Assembly: GCF_000614105.1 (NCBI RefSeq)
Contig: NZ_BAKH01000023.1
Span: 1 to 41,721, forward strand
Reading direction: 5' to 3'
Length of the DNA stretch: 41,721 nucleotides
Source of the DNA: Prevotella micans DSM 21469 = JCM 16134
GTDB taxonomy: Bacteria; Bacteroidota; Bacteroidia; Bacteroidales; Bacteroidaceae
Shown here: piece after piece, positions 27,045-35,275 of the stretch
Layout: every line of letters begins with the position of its first letter
Numbering within the stretch: the first letter of the stretch is position 1
Program-made: the position numbers and the translations under genes
Notes under the pieces: generated by a model
What the model was told of the DNA's origin: nothing
The model's database searches: none
What the model saw: only the letters and a program-made list of their open reading frames with translations

Positions 27045-29107
27045 ATGAACGAAAAGAATTTTAAACGAACCACCGTCACGGCGGCTTTGCCATATGCCAA
27101 CGGTGGTATTCACATAGGACATTTGGCGGGCGTTTATGTGCCGGCCGACATCTACGTGCGCTATCTGAGACTCAAAAAGCGCGAAGTAATTTTCATTGGC
27201 GGCAGCGACGAGCATGGTGTGCCTATAACCATCCGTGCAAAGAAAGAAGGCATCACGCCGCAGGATGTTTGCGACAGATATCATAAGCTCATCAAAGACT
27301 CTATGGAGGAGTTCGGGATATCGTTCGACATTTACAGCAGAACAACCAGCGAAATCCATCATGCTTCGCCTCTGATTTCTTCCGCAAGCTCTACGACGAC
27401 GGGAAGCTAATCGAACAGGAAAGCGAGCAATACTACGACGAGCAGGCCCATCAGTTCCTGGCCGACAGATACATCATGGGGCAATGTCCGCATTGCAGTA
27501 ATCCCGATGCCTATGGCGACCAGTGCGAACGCTGCGGAACAGCCCTCTCGCCAATGGAACTCATCAATCCGCACAGCACCATATCGGGCGCAAAACCGGT
27601 TATCAGGAAAACCAAGAACTGGTATTTGCCGCTGAATGAATATCAAACTTGGCTCAAACAATGGATTCTTGACGAGCACAAGGAATGGCGACCGAACGTT
27701 TACGGACAGTGTAAAAGCTGGCTCGACCTTGACCTGCAGCCGCGAGCCATGACGCGCGACCTTGATTGGGGAATACCAGTACCCGTCGAAGGAGCAGAAG
27801 GAAAAGTGCTATACGTGTGGTTCGACGCGCCGATTGGTTACATCTCCAACACGAAAGAACTTTGCGACGCTCAGCCCGACAAGTTCGGCCCCTGGGAGCG
27901 GTGGTGGAAAGATTCCGACAGCCGAATCATTCACTTCATCGGCAAGGACAACATCGTATTCCACTGCCTTATTTTCCCAACAATGCTCAAAGCTCACGGC
28001 GAATATGCGATGCCCGACAATGTACCATCCAACGAATTCCTGAACCTCGAAAACGATAAGATTTCAACCAGTCGGAACTGGGCTGTGTGGCTGCACGAAT
28101 ATCTGCGTGAATTGCCCGATAAGCAAGACGTTATGCGCTATGTTCTCACGGCCAACGCACCCGAAACTAAGGACAACAACTTCACATGGAAAGATTTTCA
28201 GGAGCGCAACAACTCCGAACTTGTGGCTATTTACGGAAACTTCGTGAACCGCGCCCTGCAACTCACCTGGAAATATTGGAATGGCGCCGTGCCAGCCTGC
28301 GGCGAACTGCACGACATCGACAGCGAAACAATTCGCGAATTCAAAGACGTTAAAGAGAAACTCGAAACATGTCTCGAAGCATTCAAATTCCGCGAGGCAC
28401 TTAAAGAAGCAATGAATCTGGCTCGAATCGGCAATAAATACATAACCGAATGCGAACCCTGGAAAGTGTGGAAAACCAATCCGCAGCGTGTTGAAACCAT
28501 TCTGAACATATCGCTCCAGCTGGTGGCCAATCTTAGCATAGCCTTCGAGCCCTTCCTGCCTTTCAGCAGTCGCGATTTGCGAGGAATGATTAACATGACG
28601 GAATATGATTGGAGCGAACTCGGTTCTACCGAACTACTCAAAGCCGGGCACCAGCTTAAAGAACCGCATCTGCTTTTTGAAAAGATTGACGACGACGTAA
28701 TCGATGCCCAGCTCAAAAAGCTAGCCGACACGAAGGCTGCCAACGAATCGGCACAAACCGACAGCACGCCTGTTAAACCCAACGTGCCATTCGAAACCTG
28801 GGAGCAGATGGATATTCGCGTGGGGCACATCAAAGCGTGCGAACGCGTTCCGAAGAGCAACAAACTGCTCAAATTCACTATCGACGACGGCTCCGGAACC
28901 GACCGTACAATTCTCTCCGGTATAGCCAAGTTCTACGAACCCGAAGAACTCACCGGCAAGAGCGTACTCTTCGTAGCCAACTTTGCACCACGTAAAATGA
29001 TGGGCATCGAAAGTCAGGGAATGATTCTTTCGGCCGAGAACGCCGACGGTTCGCTAAGCGTAACTACGGTTCTTAAGCCGTCAGACCCCGGAAGTCAGGT
29101 AGGCTAA
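27045..29107 (+). CDS. metG: Methionyl-tRNA synthetase, one frameshift
   Basis: Charges tRNA-Met; normally essential and single copy. It starts [20 protein letters not shown] with the HIGH motif (GGIHIGH). One base is missing near 27368 (GCTTCGGCC-type context read as GCTTCGCC). After correction it continues [16 protein letters not shown] and joins the rest, including a zinc knuckle ([18 protein letters not shown]) and the KISTS form of the KMSKS loop. The C-terminus has an EMAP/Trbp-type tRNA-binding domain ([22 protein letters not shown]). Total about 687 residues. Breakage of this gene is the best argument that the one-base deletions in the window are sequence errors. Confidence 0.95.
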
Positions 29108-29114
29108 ATACTCA

Positions 29115-29146
29115 ATGCGTCGTGTTCTGCACGGCGCATTTTTTTT
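29115..29146 (+). terminator. Intrinsic terminator of metG
   Basis: ATGCGTCGTG (29115-29124) pairs with CACGGCGCAT (29130-29139) with one G-U pair, followed by a run of 8 T. It ends at the stop codon of the convergent DUF6261 gene. Confidence 0.8.
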
Positions 29147-30122
29147 AGCCATCCTCTTCAACGGCAACCTTTTTCTTGCGTTTAACCCTCCGCAATGTCG
29201 GGTCAACCGTAATAACCGGCTTGCCCTTCTTTATACAAACCCAAATAGGCTCCGAATCGGCAACATTCAGAAGATAATATTTAAGTCGATTGAAAATAAG
29301 CGTCTTCCGAGCGAAGGAAATCGAACCCGCAGTAAGATTCAACTTATGCTCCAAAACAGGAATCAAGGGCGTAACCGCCTGCACGCTGCGCTCCATATCA
29401 CGTTCGCGAGCCGAACGATTTGTAGCCTTACGATGAGCGAGCAACATCCGCCTGTTATCCACCAAATTATTATAATTCTTAATGAGCTTTTCTACCTCTG
29501 CCGACGGCTCCAGATTATCTAACGCCTCGATACGCTTCAACACGAAATCAAGCTCCACGTTAACCGCCGCACGAAGCGCCTTTACATTGTACGTTCCGCT
29601 TGGAAGCGCAATTTGCACACGATGATGAAACTCAACATCGAACTTTTTATTAACCCGTTCTAAACGCTCCACAACGTGTTTCATACCCAGAACCACAATT
29701 TGCGCAGCCACCTCGGGCTCTTTCAGGTCGGTAATCAGGTTTTTTATCATTCCCGTTTCCATGTCATAGTTCGAAATCGGCGTCCGCGGGTAACGCGACA
29801 TCACCTCCTCCAGAACCTTAGCCGCTTTTACCACCGCATCGTCGTCCGACCGTATCTGAGCCATCATCAACAACCTCAAAGCCTGATAGGCGTTATCACG
29901 CTCCTTGTCGAGCAGCCTCAACTCCTCCGTACCCGGAAGACGCCGCGGCCTGTTTAGCGCCCTGTCCTCATTATTAATAGCACGCACCAGCGGCGGAAGC
30001 GCATCATTCAGTTTAGGCAAATTGGCCTCTTCGCACAGTCGCAAAACATGCGAGGCAAACTGAAAATGCTCCATATGGTGGAGCCGACTTCTTTCAAACC
30101 TCTTCAATTCCATAATATTCAA
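29145..30122 (-). CDS. DUF6261 family protein
   Basis: A 325-residue helical cytoplasmic protein resembling the DUF6261 family of Bacteroidales. Features are FERSRLHHMEHFQFASHVL at the N-terminus, long helices through the middle (ALRLLMMAQIRSDDDAVVKAAKVLEEVM), and a basic C-terminal tail (RRVKRKKKVAVEEDG). No enzymatic motif is seen. Starts at 30122 or 30113 are both possible (MNIMELKRF). The upstream -7 element at 30207-30214 lies within degenerate units of repeat array B, so expression may depend on the array. Function unknown. Confidence 0.65.
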   Translation of the reverse strand: MNIMELKRFERSRLHHMEHFQFASHVLRLCEEANLPKLNDALPPLVRAINNEDRALNRPRRLPGTEELRLLDKERDNAYQALRLLMMAQIRSDDDAVVKAAKVLEEVMSRYPRTPISNYDMETGMIKNLITDLKEPEVAAQIVVLGMKHVVERLERVNKKFDVEFHHRVQIALPSGTYNVKALRAAVNVELDFVLKRIEALDNLEPSAEVEKLIKNYNNLVDNRRMLLAHRKATNRSARERDMERSVQAVTPLIPVLEHKLNLTAGSISFARKTLIFNRLKYYLLNVADSEPIWVCIKKGKPVITVDPTLRRVKRKKKVAVEEDG

Positions 30123-30164
30123 GTCTCCTTATTGTTTACGAGCCAAAATCATAGCATGCAGATG

Positions 30165-30660
30165 TAGCCGAAATTGTTGTTACATCATCATACATATATT
30201 ATGATGCAAATATAATATTTTTCATTTATAATATTCCTACGATAGTGTGTCAATTTTATTATTGCCTCAAAATATAAATATGTTGATGTGTAAATTTTAT
30301 ATATACTTCAACATAGCACTACGATGATGCTTAAAAATTATTATCACACCAAAATACTGCTACGATGCTGCATAAAAATTATTATTACACCAAAATATTG
30401 CTACGATGCTGCATAAAATTATTTTTTACATCATCGTAGCACTACGATGCTGCATAAAAATTATTATCACACCAAAATACTGCTATGATGCTGCATCGAA
30501 TTATTTATTACATCATCGTAGTACTACGCTGCTGCATCGAAATTATTATTACACCAAAATACTGCTATGCTGCTGCATCAAATTATTTATTACATCATCG
30601 TAGCACTACGCTGCTGCATCAAAATTATTATTGCACCAAAATATTTCTATGATGAAGTAA
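30165..30660 (+). repeat. 41-bp tandem array, A/T-rich, with 82-bp alternation (array B)
   Basis: Anchors on CTACGATG or variants occur at 30319, 30360, 30401, 30442, 30483, 30524, 30565, 30606 and 30647, always 41 apart. Two more degenerate units are in phase at 30288 and 30247, and possibly one at 30206. Units are of two kinds: those ending CACCAAAATACTG and those ending TACATCATCGTAGCA. In the later part they alternate, giving an 82-base higher-order repeat. The second kind forms the dyad CATCGTAG-CA-CTACGATG with the next unit. Each unit also has an A/T-rich segment (AAAATTATTATT). The array fills the gap between two divergently transcribed genes. Confidence 0.9.
30207..30214 (-). promoter_or_regulatory. 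-7 promoter element TATATTTG, minus strand
   Basis: The minus strand reads TATATTTG about 84 bases upstream of the DUF6261 start. It lies in the degenerate edge of array B. Confidence 0.4.
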
Positions 30661-30790
30661 TATTATAATTTTTACATTATAATATCAGTATTATAGGGTA
30701 AAAAACTTGTCGGCACGGTTTCACTAGCCGATGAAAAGGGTGCCGGCTGTTAAAGCACGACAAAATTGCAGACGTTAAGCCCTAAAGACG

Positions 30791-30798
30791 TAATTTTG
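30791..30798 (+). promoter_or_regulatory. -7 promoter element TAATTTTG
   Basis: TAATTTTG ends 8 bases before the ATG at 30807 of the sigma-54 activator, predicting a very short or absent leader. The 130 bases between array B and this site show nothing else. Confidence 0.5.
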
Positions 30799-30806
30799 TC
30801 AGCATA

Positions 30807-32024
30807 ATGAATAATACAGAACTACAACGCGTTAAGCAGCGATACAATATCGTAGGAAATTCGAGCGAACTCAACAGAGCACTCGATATTGCTCTGCAGG
30901 TTGCACCGACCGACTTGTCGGTACTCGTGATAGGTGAAAGTGGAGTGGGAAAGGAGATTATCCCGAGAATCATTCACGATAATTCGCCAAGAAGAAGAGA
31001 AAAATACTTCGCAATCAACTGCGGTTCGATTCCCGAAGGCACCATCGATAGTGAATTGTTTGGTCATGAAAAAGGCTCATTCACCGGAGCCATAGGACAG
31101 AGCGAAGGCTATTTCGGAACAGCCGATAAAGGAACAATCTTCCTGGACGAAGTTGGCGAACTGCCCATGGCAACGCAGGCCAGACTGTTGCGAGTGCTCG
31201 AAACAGGAGAATATATAAAGGTGGGCGGACAGGAAATCAGAAAAACAAACGTGAGAATTGTTGCAGCTACAAATGTTAATATGCAAAAAGCCATTTCGGA
31301 AGGCAAATTCCGTGAAGACCTTTATTATAGGCTCAACACTATACCAATTCAGATACCGCCACTGCGCGACCGAGGAGAGGATATTATACTTCTCTTCAGA
31401 CTTTTTGCACTGCAAATGGCCGAAAAATATCAGTTACCGAAAATCACACTCAACGAAGAAGCAAAGAGAATTCTGATAAACTATAAATGGCCTGGAAATG
31501 TTCGACAACTCAAGAACATAACAGAACAAATGTCAATTCTGAGCAGAGAGCGTGAAATCACGGCCGAAAATCTAACGCATTTCATACCGCAAGACCAGGA
31601 AAGTATGCAACTGGCAATTATTCAAAACGGAAGCAAACACAGCTATGAGAAAGAACGAGACATATTGTATAAAATACTTTACGAACTGAGAGAAAATGTC
31701 AGTACGCTGCGGCGCGATATAAACAACATTCACAAGAAGTTGGAAGAAAATAGTCATATCGGGCAATCGTCTGGCGTTCCTATATCATCGGAAGGAAACA
31801 ACCAGGTCATCACAACCTCACCAACAATGATACAGGCCTTCGAGGATGCCGAAGAAGTGTCAGAACCGGAAAGCTTGAACCTGAACGATATCGGTAAGCA
31901 ACTGGTTGAAAAAGCACTCGAACGTAATAATGGAAATCGGAAAAAAGCTGCACACGAACTAGGTATCAGCGATCGAACATTATATAGAAGAATCAAACAA
32001 TATGGGCTGGAAACCAATAAATAA
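30807..32024 (+). CDS. Sigma-54-dependent transcriptional activator without receiver domain
   Basis: A 405-residue AAA+ enhancer-binding protein for RpoN promoters. It starts almost directly with the AAA+ domain: Walker A GESGVGKE (43-50), the sigma-54 contact loop GSFTGA (90-95, usual form GAFTGA), Walker B GTIFLDEVGELP, and RPPLRDRGEDI-like PPLRDRGEDI. A linker of about 130 residues leads to a Fis-type helix-turn-helix (RKKAAHELGISDRTLYRRIKQYG). With no receiver or sensor domain, control must come through another protein or through expression level. It overlaps lptE by 23 bases in what looks like an operon with secG. Confidence 0.92.
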   Translation: MNNTELQRVKQRYNIVGNSSELNRALDIALQVAPTDLSVLVIGESGVGKEIIPRIIHDNSPRRREKYFAINCGSIPEGTIDSELFGHEKGSFTGAIGQSEGYFGTADKGTIFLDEVGELPMATQARLLRVLETGEYIKVGGQEIRKTNVRIVAATNVNMQKAISEGKFREDLYYRLNTIPIQIPPLRDRGEDIILLFRLFALQMAEKYQLPKITLNEEAKRILINYKWPGNVRQLKNITEQMSILSREREITAENLTHFIPQDQESMQLAIIQNGSKHSYEKERDILYKILYELRENVSTLRRDINNIHKKLEENSHIGQSSGVPISSEGNNQVITTSPTMIQAFEDAEEVSEPESLNLNDIGKQLVEKALERNNGNRKKAAHELGISDRTLYRRIKQYGLETNK

Positions 32025-32520
32025 GTTGACGCTTCTTGGCGCCGCGATGTTGCTACTCGTAGCATGCTCGGTGAGCTACACTTTCAATGGCGCTAGTATA
32101 GATTACACTAAGGTTAAGACCATTCAGATTGCCGACTTCCCGATTCGGGCAACGTATGTCTGGGGACCAATGGGACCAATGTTCAATAATGAACTCAAAG
32201 ACATCTTTGCCCGAAATACACGCCTTCAACAGGTGAAACGTAATGGCGACCTGAAAATCGAGGGCGAAATAACACAATATCAGCAACGAAACAAAAGCGT
32301 GTCGAGCGAAGGCTATTCAGCCCAGACAGAGCTGTCCATCACGGTTAACGTGAGATTCACTAATAACAAGAACCATCACGAGGATTTCGAGCGCCAGTTC
32401 ACGGCAACATCGAGCTATGAAACAACCCGAAACCTGAATTCCGTGCAAGAGGAACTGGTGCGACAAATGATAAAGGACATCACCGACCAGATTTTCAATG
32501 CAACAGTGGCTAACTGGTAA
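32002..32520 (+). CDS. lptE: LptE-family lipoprotein
   Basis: A 172-residue lipoprotein with lipobox LLLVACS and then CSVSYTFNGASIDYTKVKTIQI, the typical start of Bacteroidota LptE-like proteins. LptE plugs the LptD channel that places lipopolysaccharide in the outer membrane. The C-terminal part ends with a helix (VQEELVRQMIKDITDQIFN). Its start overlaps the sigma-54 activator by 23 bases. The activator-LptE-TPR-SecG order is familiar from Bacteroidales genomes. LptD is not in the window. Confidence 0.82.
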   Translation: MGWKPINKLTLLGAAMLLLVACSVSYTFNGASIDYTKVKTIQIADFPIRATYVWGPMGPMFNNELKDIFARNTRLQQVKRNGDLKIEGEITQYQQRNKSVSSEGYSAQTELSITVNVRFTNNKNHHEDFERQFTATSSYETTRNLNSVQEELVRQMIKDITDQIFNATVANW

Positions 32521-32538
32521 TTACCGAAAACATCGATT

Positions 32539-33261
32539 ATGAATATAACTCACCTCATTAAGCATCCTGAAGAACTCGATAAGGAAACACTCTACGATTT
32601 GCGCAGCCTAATCGCCTTGTATCCCTACTATCAGCCGGCGAGGATCCTACTGCTTCAAAATCTTTTCCTGCTGCACGACCCGACGTTCGACGAAGAGTTA
32701 CGTCGGGCAGCCGTCTACATCACCAATCGCCAAACACTCTTCGAGCTCGTCGAAGCAGCACACTATAAGCCTCAACAAGTTAAAAAGGTCATTGAGTCTA
32801 CGCCGTCCGGAGATAGAACTACGTCTCTCATCGACGACTTCCTGAGTCAAATACCAAAATCCCAACCCAAAGCATCCGAAGAAACCAAAAAGCCCACACC
32901 AGCTGACGCAACGATAGATTATGTTTCCTATCTGCTGCAATCCGATAACGGAAATCAAGAGCATAGCACCCCCGAACTCAAAGGCCAAACGCTCATTGAT
33001 AACTTCATTAGTAACGAAAGCGGTAAAATAACTCTCCAAGAAGAACCCGAATACGAACCCCTTGACATTGAAGAACCATTACAAAATGACCAAAATGAAT
33101 ACTTCACCGAGACTCTTGCACGCATTTATATTCAGCAAGGAAGATACGCTAACGCCCTGGAAATTATTAAACGTTTAGATTTGGCTCATCCAAAAAAAAA
33201 CAGTTACTTTGCAGACCAGATAAGGTTTCTTGAGAAATTAATAATAAACAATAAACAATAA
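32539..33261 (+). CDS. TPR-like protein of unknown function
   Basis: A 240-residue soluble protein. The N-terminal part is helical (LYDLRSLIALYPYYQPARILLLQNLFLLHD); the middle is polar and variable; the C-terminal end reads YFTETLARIYIQQGRYANALEIIKRLDLAHPKKNSYFADQIRFLEKLI, a clear single tetratricopeptide-like helical pair. It lies 18 bases after lptE and 4 bases before secG, so it is surely co-transcribed with them. It may be a scaffold for envelope assembly, which is inferred only from position. Confidence 0.72.
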   Translation: MNITHLIKHPEELDKETLYDLRSLIALYPYYQPARILLLQNLFLLHDPTFDEELRRAAVYITNRQTLFELVEAAHYKPQQVKKVIESTPSGDRTTSLIDDFLSQIPKSQPKASEETKKPTPADATIDYVSYLLQSDNGNQEHSTPELKGQTLIDNFISNESGKITLQEEPEYEPLDIEEPLQNDQNEYFTETLARIYIQQGRYANALEIIKRLDLAHPKKNSYFADQIRFLEKLIINNKQ

Positions 33262-33265
33262 AACA

Positions 33266-33649
33266 ATGTCTTTTTATTTCCTCTTAGTTATTCTCATTGT
33301 TATCATAGCACTCCTAATGATTGGCATCGTTCTGATACAAGAATCTAAAGGTGGTGGCCTAGCCTCTAACTTCGCCTCATCTAACGCTATTATGGGAGTT
33401 CGCAAAACTACTGACTTTATTGAGAAAGCAACATGGAGTCTCGCCATAGCAATGGTTGTAGTTAGCATTGTATGCGCCTACGTGGTTCCTTCAGCAGTTA
33501 ACGAAGAAAGCGTTGTAGAGCAAGCCGCAACAGAAAGCAGCAAAACAAACCCTAATAACCTTCCCAACTTCGGTGCAAGTCAGCAAAAACAAGCAGTTCC
33601 GGCTAATAAGCCTGCAACACAAAACAGTGCGGAAAAGCCAGCAAAATAA
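33266..33649 (+). CDS. secG: Preprotein translocase subunit SecG
   Basis: Auxiliary membrane subunit of the SecYEG channel, 127 residues. There are two membrane helices (residues about 3-22 and 52-72) with the conserved loop IGIVLIQESKGGGLASNFASSN between them. The Bacteroidota-type C-terminal extension is polar and Gln/Asn/Pro-rich (QQKQAVPANKPATQNS). It follows the TPR-like gene by 4 bases. The tRNA-His promoter is about 30 bases downstream of its stop. Confidence 0.92.
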   Translation: MSFYFLLVILIVIIALLMIGIVLIQESKGGGLASNFASSNAIMGVRKTTDFIEKATWSLAIAMVVVSIVCAYVVPSAVNEESVVEQAATESSKTNPNNLPNFGASQQKQAVPANKPATQNSAEKPAK

Positions 33650-33679
33650 AGACATGATAATGAAAAAGGAAAGAAACCC

Positions 33680-33710
33680 TTTGCAGAATTTCACAAAACA
33701 TTTACCTTTG
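33680..33710 (+). promoter_or_regulatory. Full promoter (TTTG-19-TACCTTTG) of tRNA-His
   Basis: TTTG at 33680-33683, a 19-base spacer and TACCTTTG at 33703-33710, a perfect match to the Bacteroidota consensus. The tRNA begins 27 bases later. Confidence 0.8.
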
Positions 33711-33736
33711 CAAAGGTGTCAATGATAGACTTAAAT

Positions 33737-33811
33737 GGTGGACGTAGTTCAGTTGGTTAGAGCGTCAGATTGTGGTTCTGAATGTCGTCGGTTCGAGTCC
33801 GACCTTCCACC
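33737..33811 (+). tRNA. tRNA-His (GTG)
   Basis: Cloverleaf with the extra G-1 typical of tRNA-His at 33737. The acceptor is GTGGACG/CTTCCAC with one C-U mismatch at the sixth pair. The D-arm is GTTC/GAGC, the anticodon stem TCAGA/TCTGA with loop TTGTGGT (anticodon GTG), and the T-arm GTCGG-TTCGAGT-CCGAC. The CCA end is not encoded. Confidence 0.95.
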
Positions 33812-33815
33812 CCAA

Positions 33816-33853
33816 AGGCGAGAATTCTTTTAAAAGAGTTCTCGCTTATTTTT
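33816..33853 (+). terminator. Intrinsic terminator of tRNA-His
   Basis: GCGAGAATTCTTTT pairs with AAAAGAGTTCTCGC with one mismatch, followed by a T-rich stretch. The following 235 bases to 34088 contain no gene, repeat or motif I recognise. Confidence 0.8.
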
Positions 33854-34088
33854 TATTACAGCACATTTCTTTATTCTCTAATTGGCGAAAGTATGTATAT
33901 ACGCGATAGAGTTAAGTGTATAGCTAATTAATAGTATAACATCGTGAGGTTGAATCTGAAAGAATTAGAAACGTAAAATAATGCTCTCTTTGAAGGAGAC
34001 CTCACAGACATTGGCAGATTAGTTGCCCTTACTATAAAATGCAGTAAAATTATTTCGAGCTATAAGACTGAAGGGTTAGTGTAGATAC

Positions 34089-34141
34089 AATAAATTAAAA
34101 GCCGGCTCCTCACAGGGCCGGCCAAATAGATATAATTTATT
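34089..34141 (-). terminator. Probable terminator of the M28/dipeptidase group, minus strand
   Basis: Nested inverted repeats: AATAAATTA (34089-34097) with TAATTTATT (34133-34141), and GCCGGC (34101-34106) with GCCGGC (34117-34122). On the minus strand the GC stem is followed by TTTTAATTTATT, as for an intrinsic terminator about 95-130 bases after the M28 peptidase stop. Confidence 0.6.
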
Positions 34142-34234
34142 AACGAAGACTTGCGGTTAATTGGATGGGTTGTATTGAGCTGTCTGCATGCTAACAAAAT
34201 AGTTGGATGGAATGTGTTCTAGACTGTGAACGGT

Positions 34235-35251
34235 TTAGCTTTTGAAAAGAACTTGCAGAATGGTTTGTCCAACGGCTTGCATGACGTTCTTGTCAATGTG
34301 TTCCATTGTATCGCTGATAGTGTGCCAGGTGGGGCCAAATGAGCTTTGTTCGCAATCGGGATAGAAAGCTATGATATCAATTGTTGGGATGCCTGCGTAT
34401 TGGTTTAGTGGTAGATGATCGTCTGTGACCATTCCGCCTGTTGTTTTTGGGAAATAGCTTCCGTATCCAATTGTGTGTGCTGCATTCCACACTTTGTCTA
34501 CAATTTTTGGAGCGAATTTGAGTGACATTCCTTCTTGATAGAATTGCGCACCTTCACCACCTACCATGTCTACTAGTATCCCGAATTCGGGCTTTACTGA
34601 AAGTGGCAGGTTCTTAGCGAAATATTGTGCGCCAAGTGCCCACGTGTCTTCCTGGTTTCCGATAAAGTTTTTTTCCCATGTAGGTACTCCCCAATCTTCT
34701 GCATCGAAACATACGAAGTCTACACCTCCCGCGAAAGTACTGTCTGAATTTAAGCAACGTGCAATTTCAAGCATTAGAGCTACTCCCGATGCGCCATCGT
34801 TGGCTGCTAGCACTGGTTTTTTATGATTCGTTGAATCAGGATCGTTGTCGGCCCATGGACGGCTGTCCCAATGTGCGCAAATTAGTATTCGGCGAGTTGC
34901 TTTTGGGTTGAATTGTGCTATGATGTTTGTTGCTCGAAGTTGTGTTCCATCGTATCCTGTGAGATTTGTTTTTTGCTGGTTTACTGTGCAACCATATTGT
35001 GCGAACTTTGAAACGATCCATTCTCGGCAGGCATCGTGTGCGGGAGAGTTCATGATGCGTGGTCCAAAGCTACATTGTTTTGCAGTGAATGTTATCGCTG
35101 AGTCTGGATTAAAAATCGGTCCGCACGGCTTCTGAATAGCTACGGTATCGGTTTCGCCGGATTGTTTTTTGTGCCCTATGCACGAGTTACTTGCTTGCGT
35201 AAATAGCGCGACTACTAAAACTAGTAGGATTAATTTTGCTGCTTTTTTCAT
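34235..35251 (-). CDS. M28-family zinc peptidase / glutaminyl cyclase-like lipoprotein
   Basis: A 338-residue lipoprotein (LFTQASNSC lipobox, Cys about residue 24). It has the metal-site motifs of the M28 family: AHWDSRPWADND (His, Asp), NDGASGVALMLEIARCL (Asp), FDAEDWG (Glu-Asp) and a late WHTISDTMEHID. The same set of motifs occurs in bacterial glutaminyl-peptide cyclotransferases, which make N-terminal pyroglutamate after signal-peptide cleavage in Bacteroidota, so either peptidase or cyclase activity is possible. It follows the amidotransferase/dipeptidase gene by 24 bases and is likely co-transcribed. Confidence 0.85.
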   Translation of the reverse strand: MKKAAKLILLVLVVALFTQASNSCIGHKKQSGETDTVAIQKPCGPIFNPDSAITFTAKQCSFGPRIMNSPAHDACREWIVSKFAQYGCTVNQQKTNLTGYDGTQLRATNIIAQFNPKATRRILICAHWDSRPWADNDPDSTNHKKPVLAANDGASGVALMLEIARCLNSDSTFAGGVDFVCFDAEDWGVPTWEKNFIGNQEDTWALGAQYFAKNLPLSVKPEFGILVDMVGGEGAQFYQEGMSLKFAPKIVDKVWNAAHTIGYGSYFPKTTGGMVTDDHLPLNQYAGIPTIDIIAFYPDCEQSSFGPTWHTISDTMEHIDKNVMQAVGQTILQVLFKS

Positions 35252-35275
35252 TGTTTGTGAGTTTGAGATCTTTGT

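Noticed and set aside
30406..30603. Open frame of 65 codons in array B
   Set aside because: It runs through the repeat in changing phase like those in array A, with no start signal or conserved feature.
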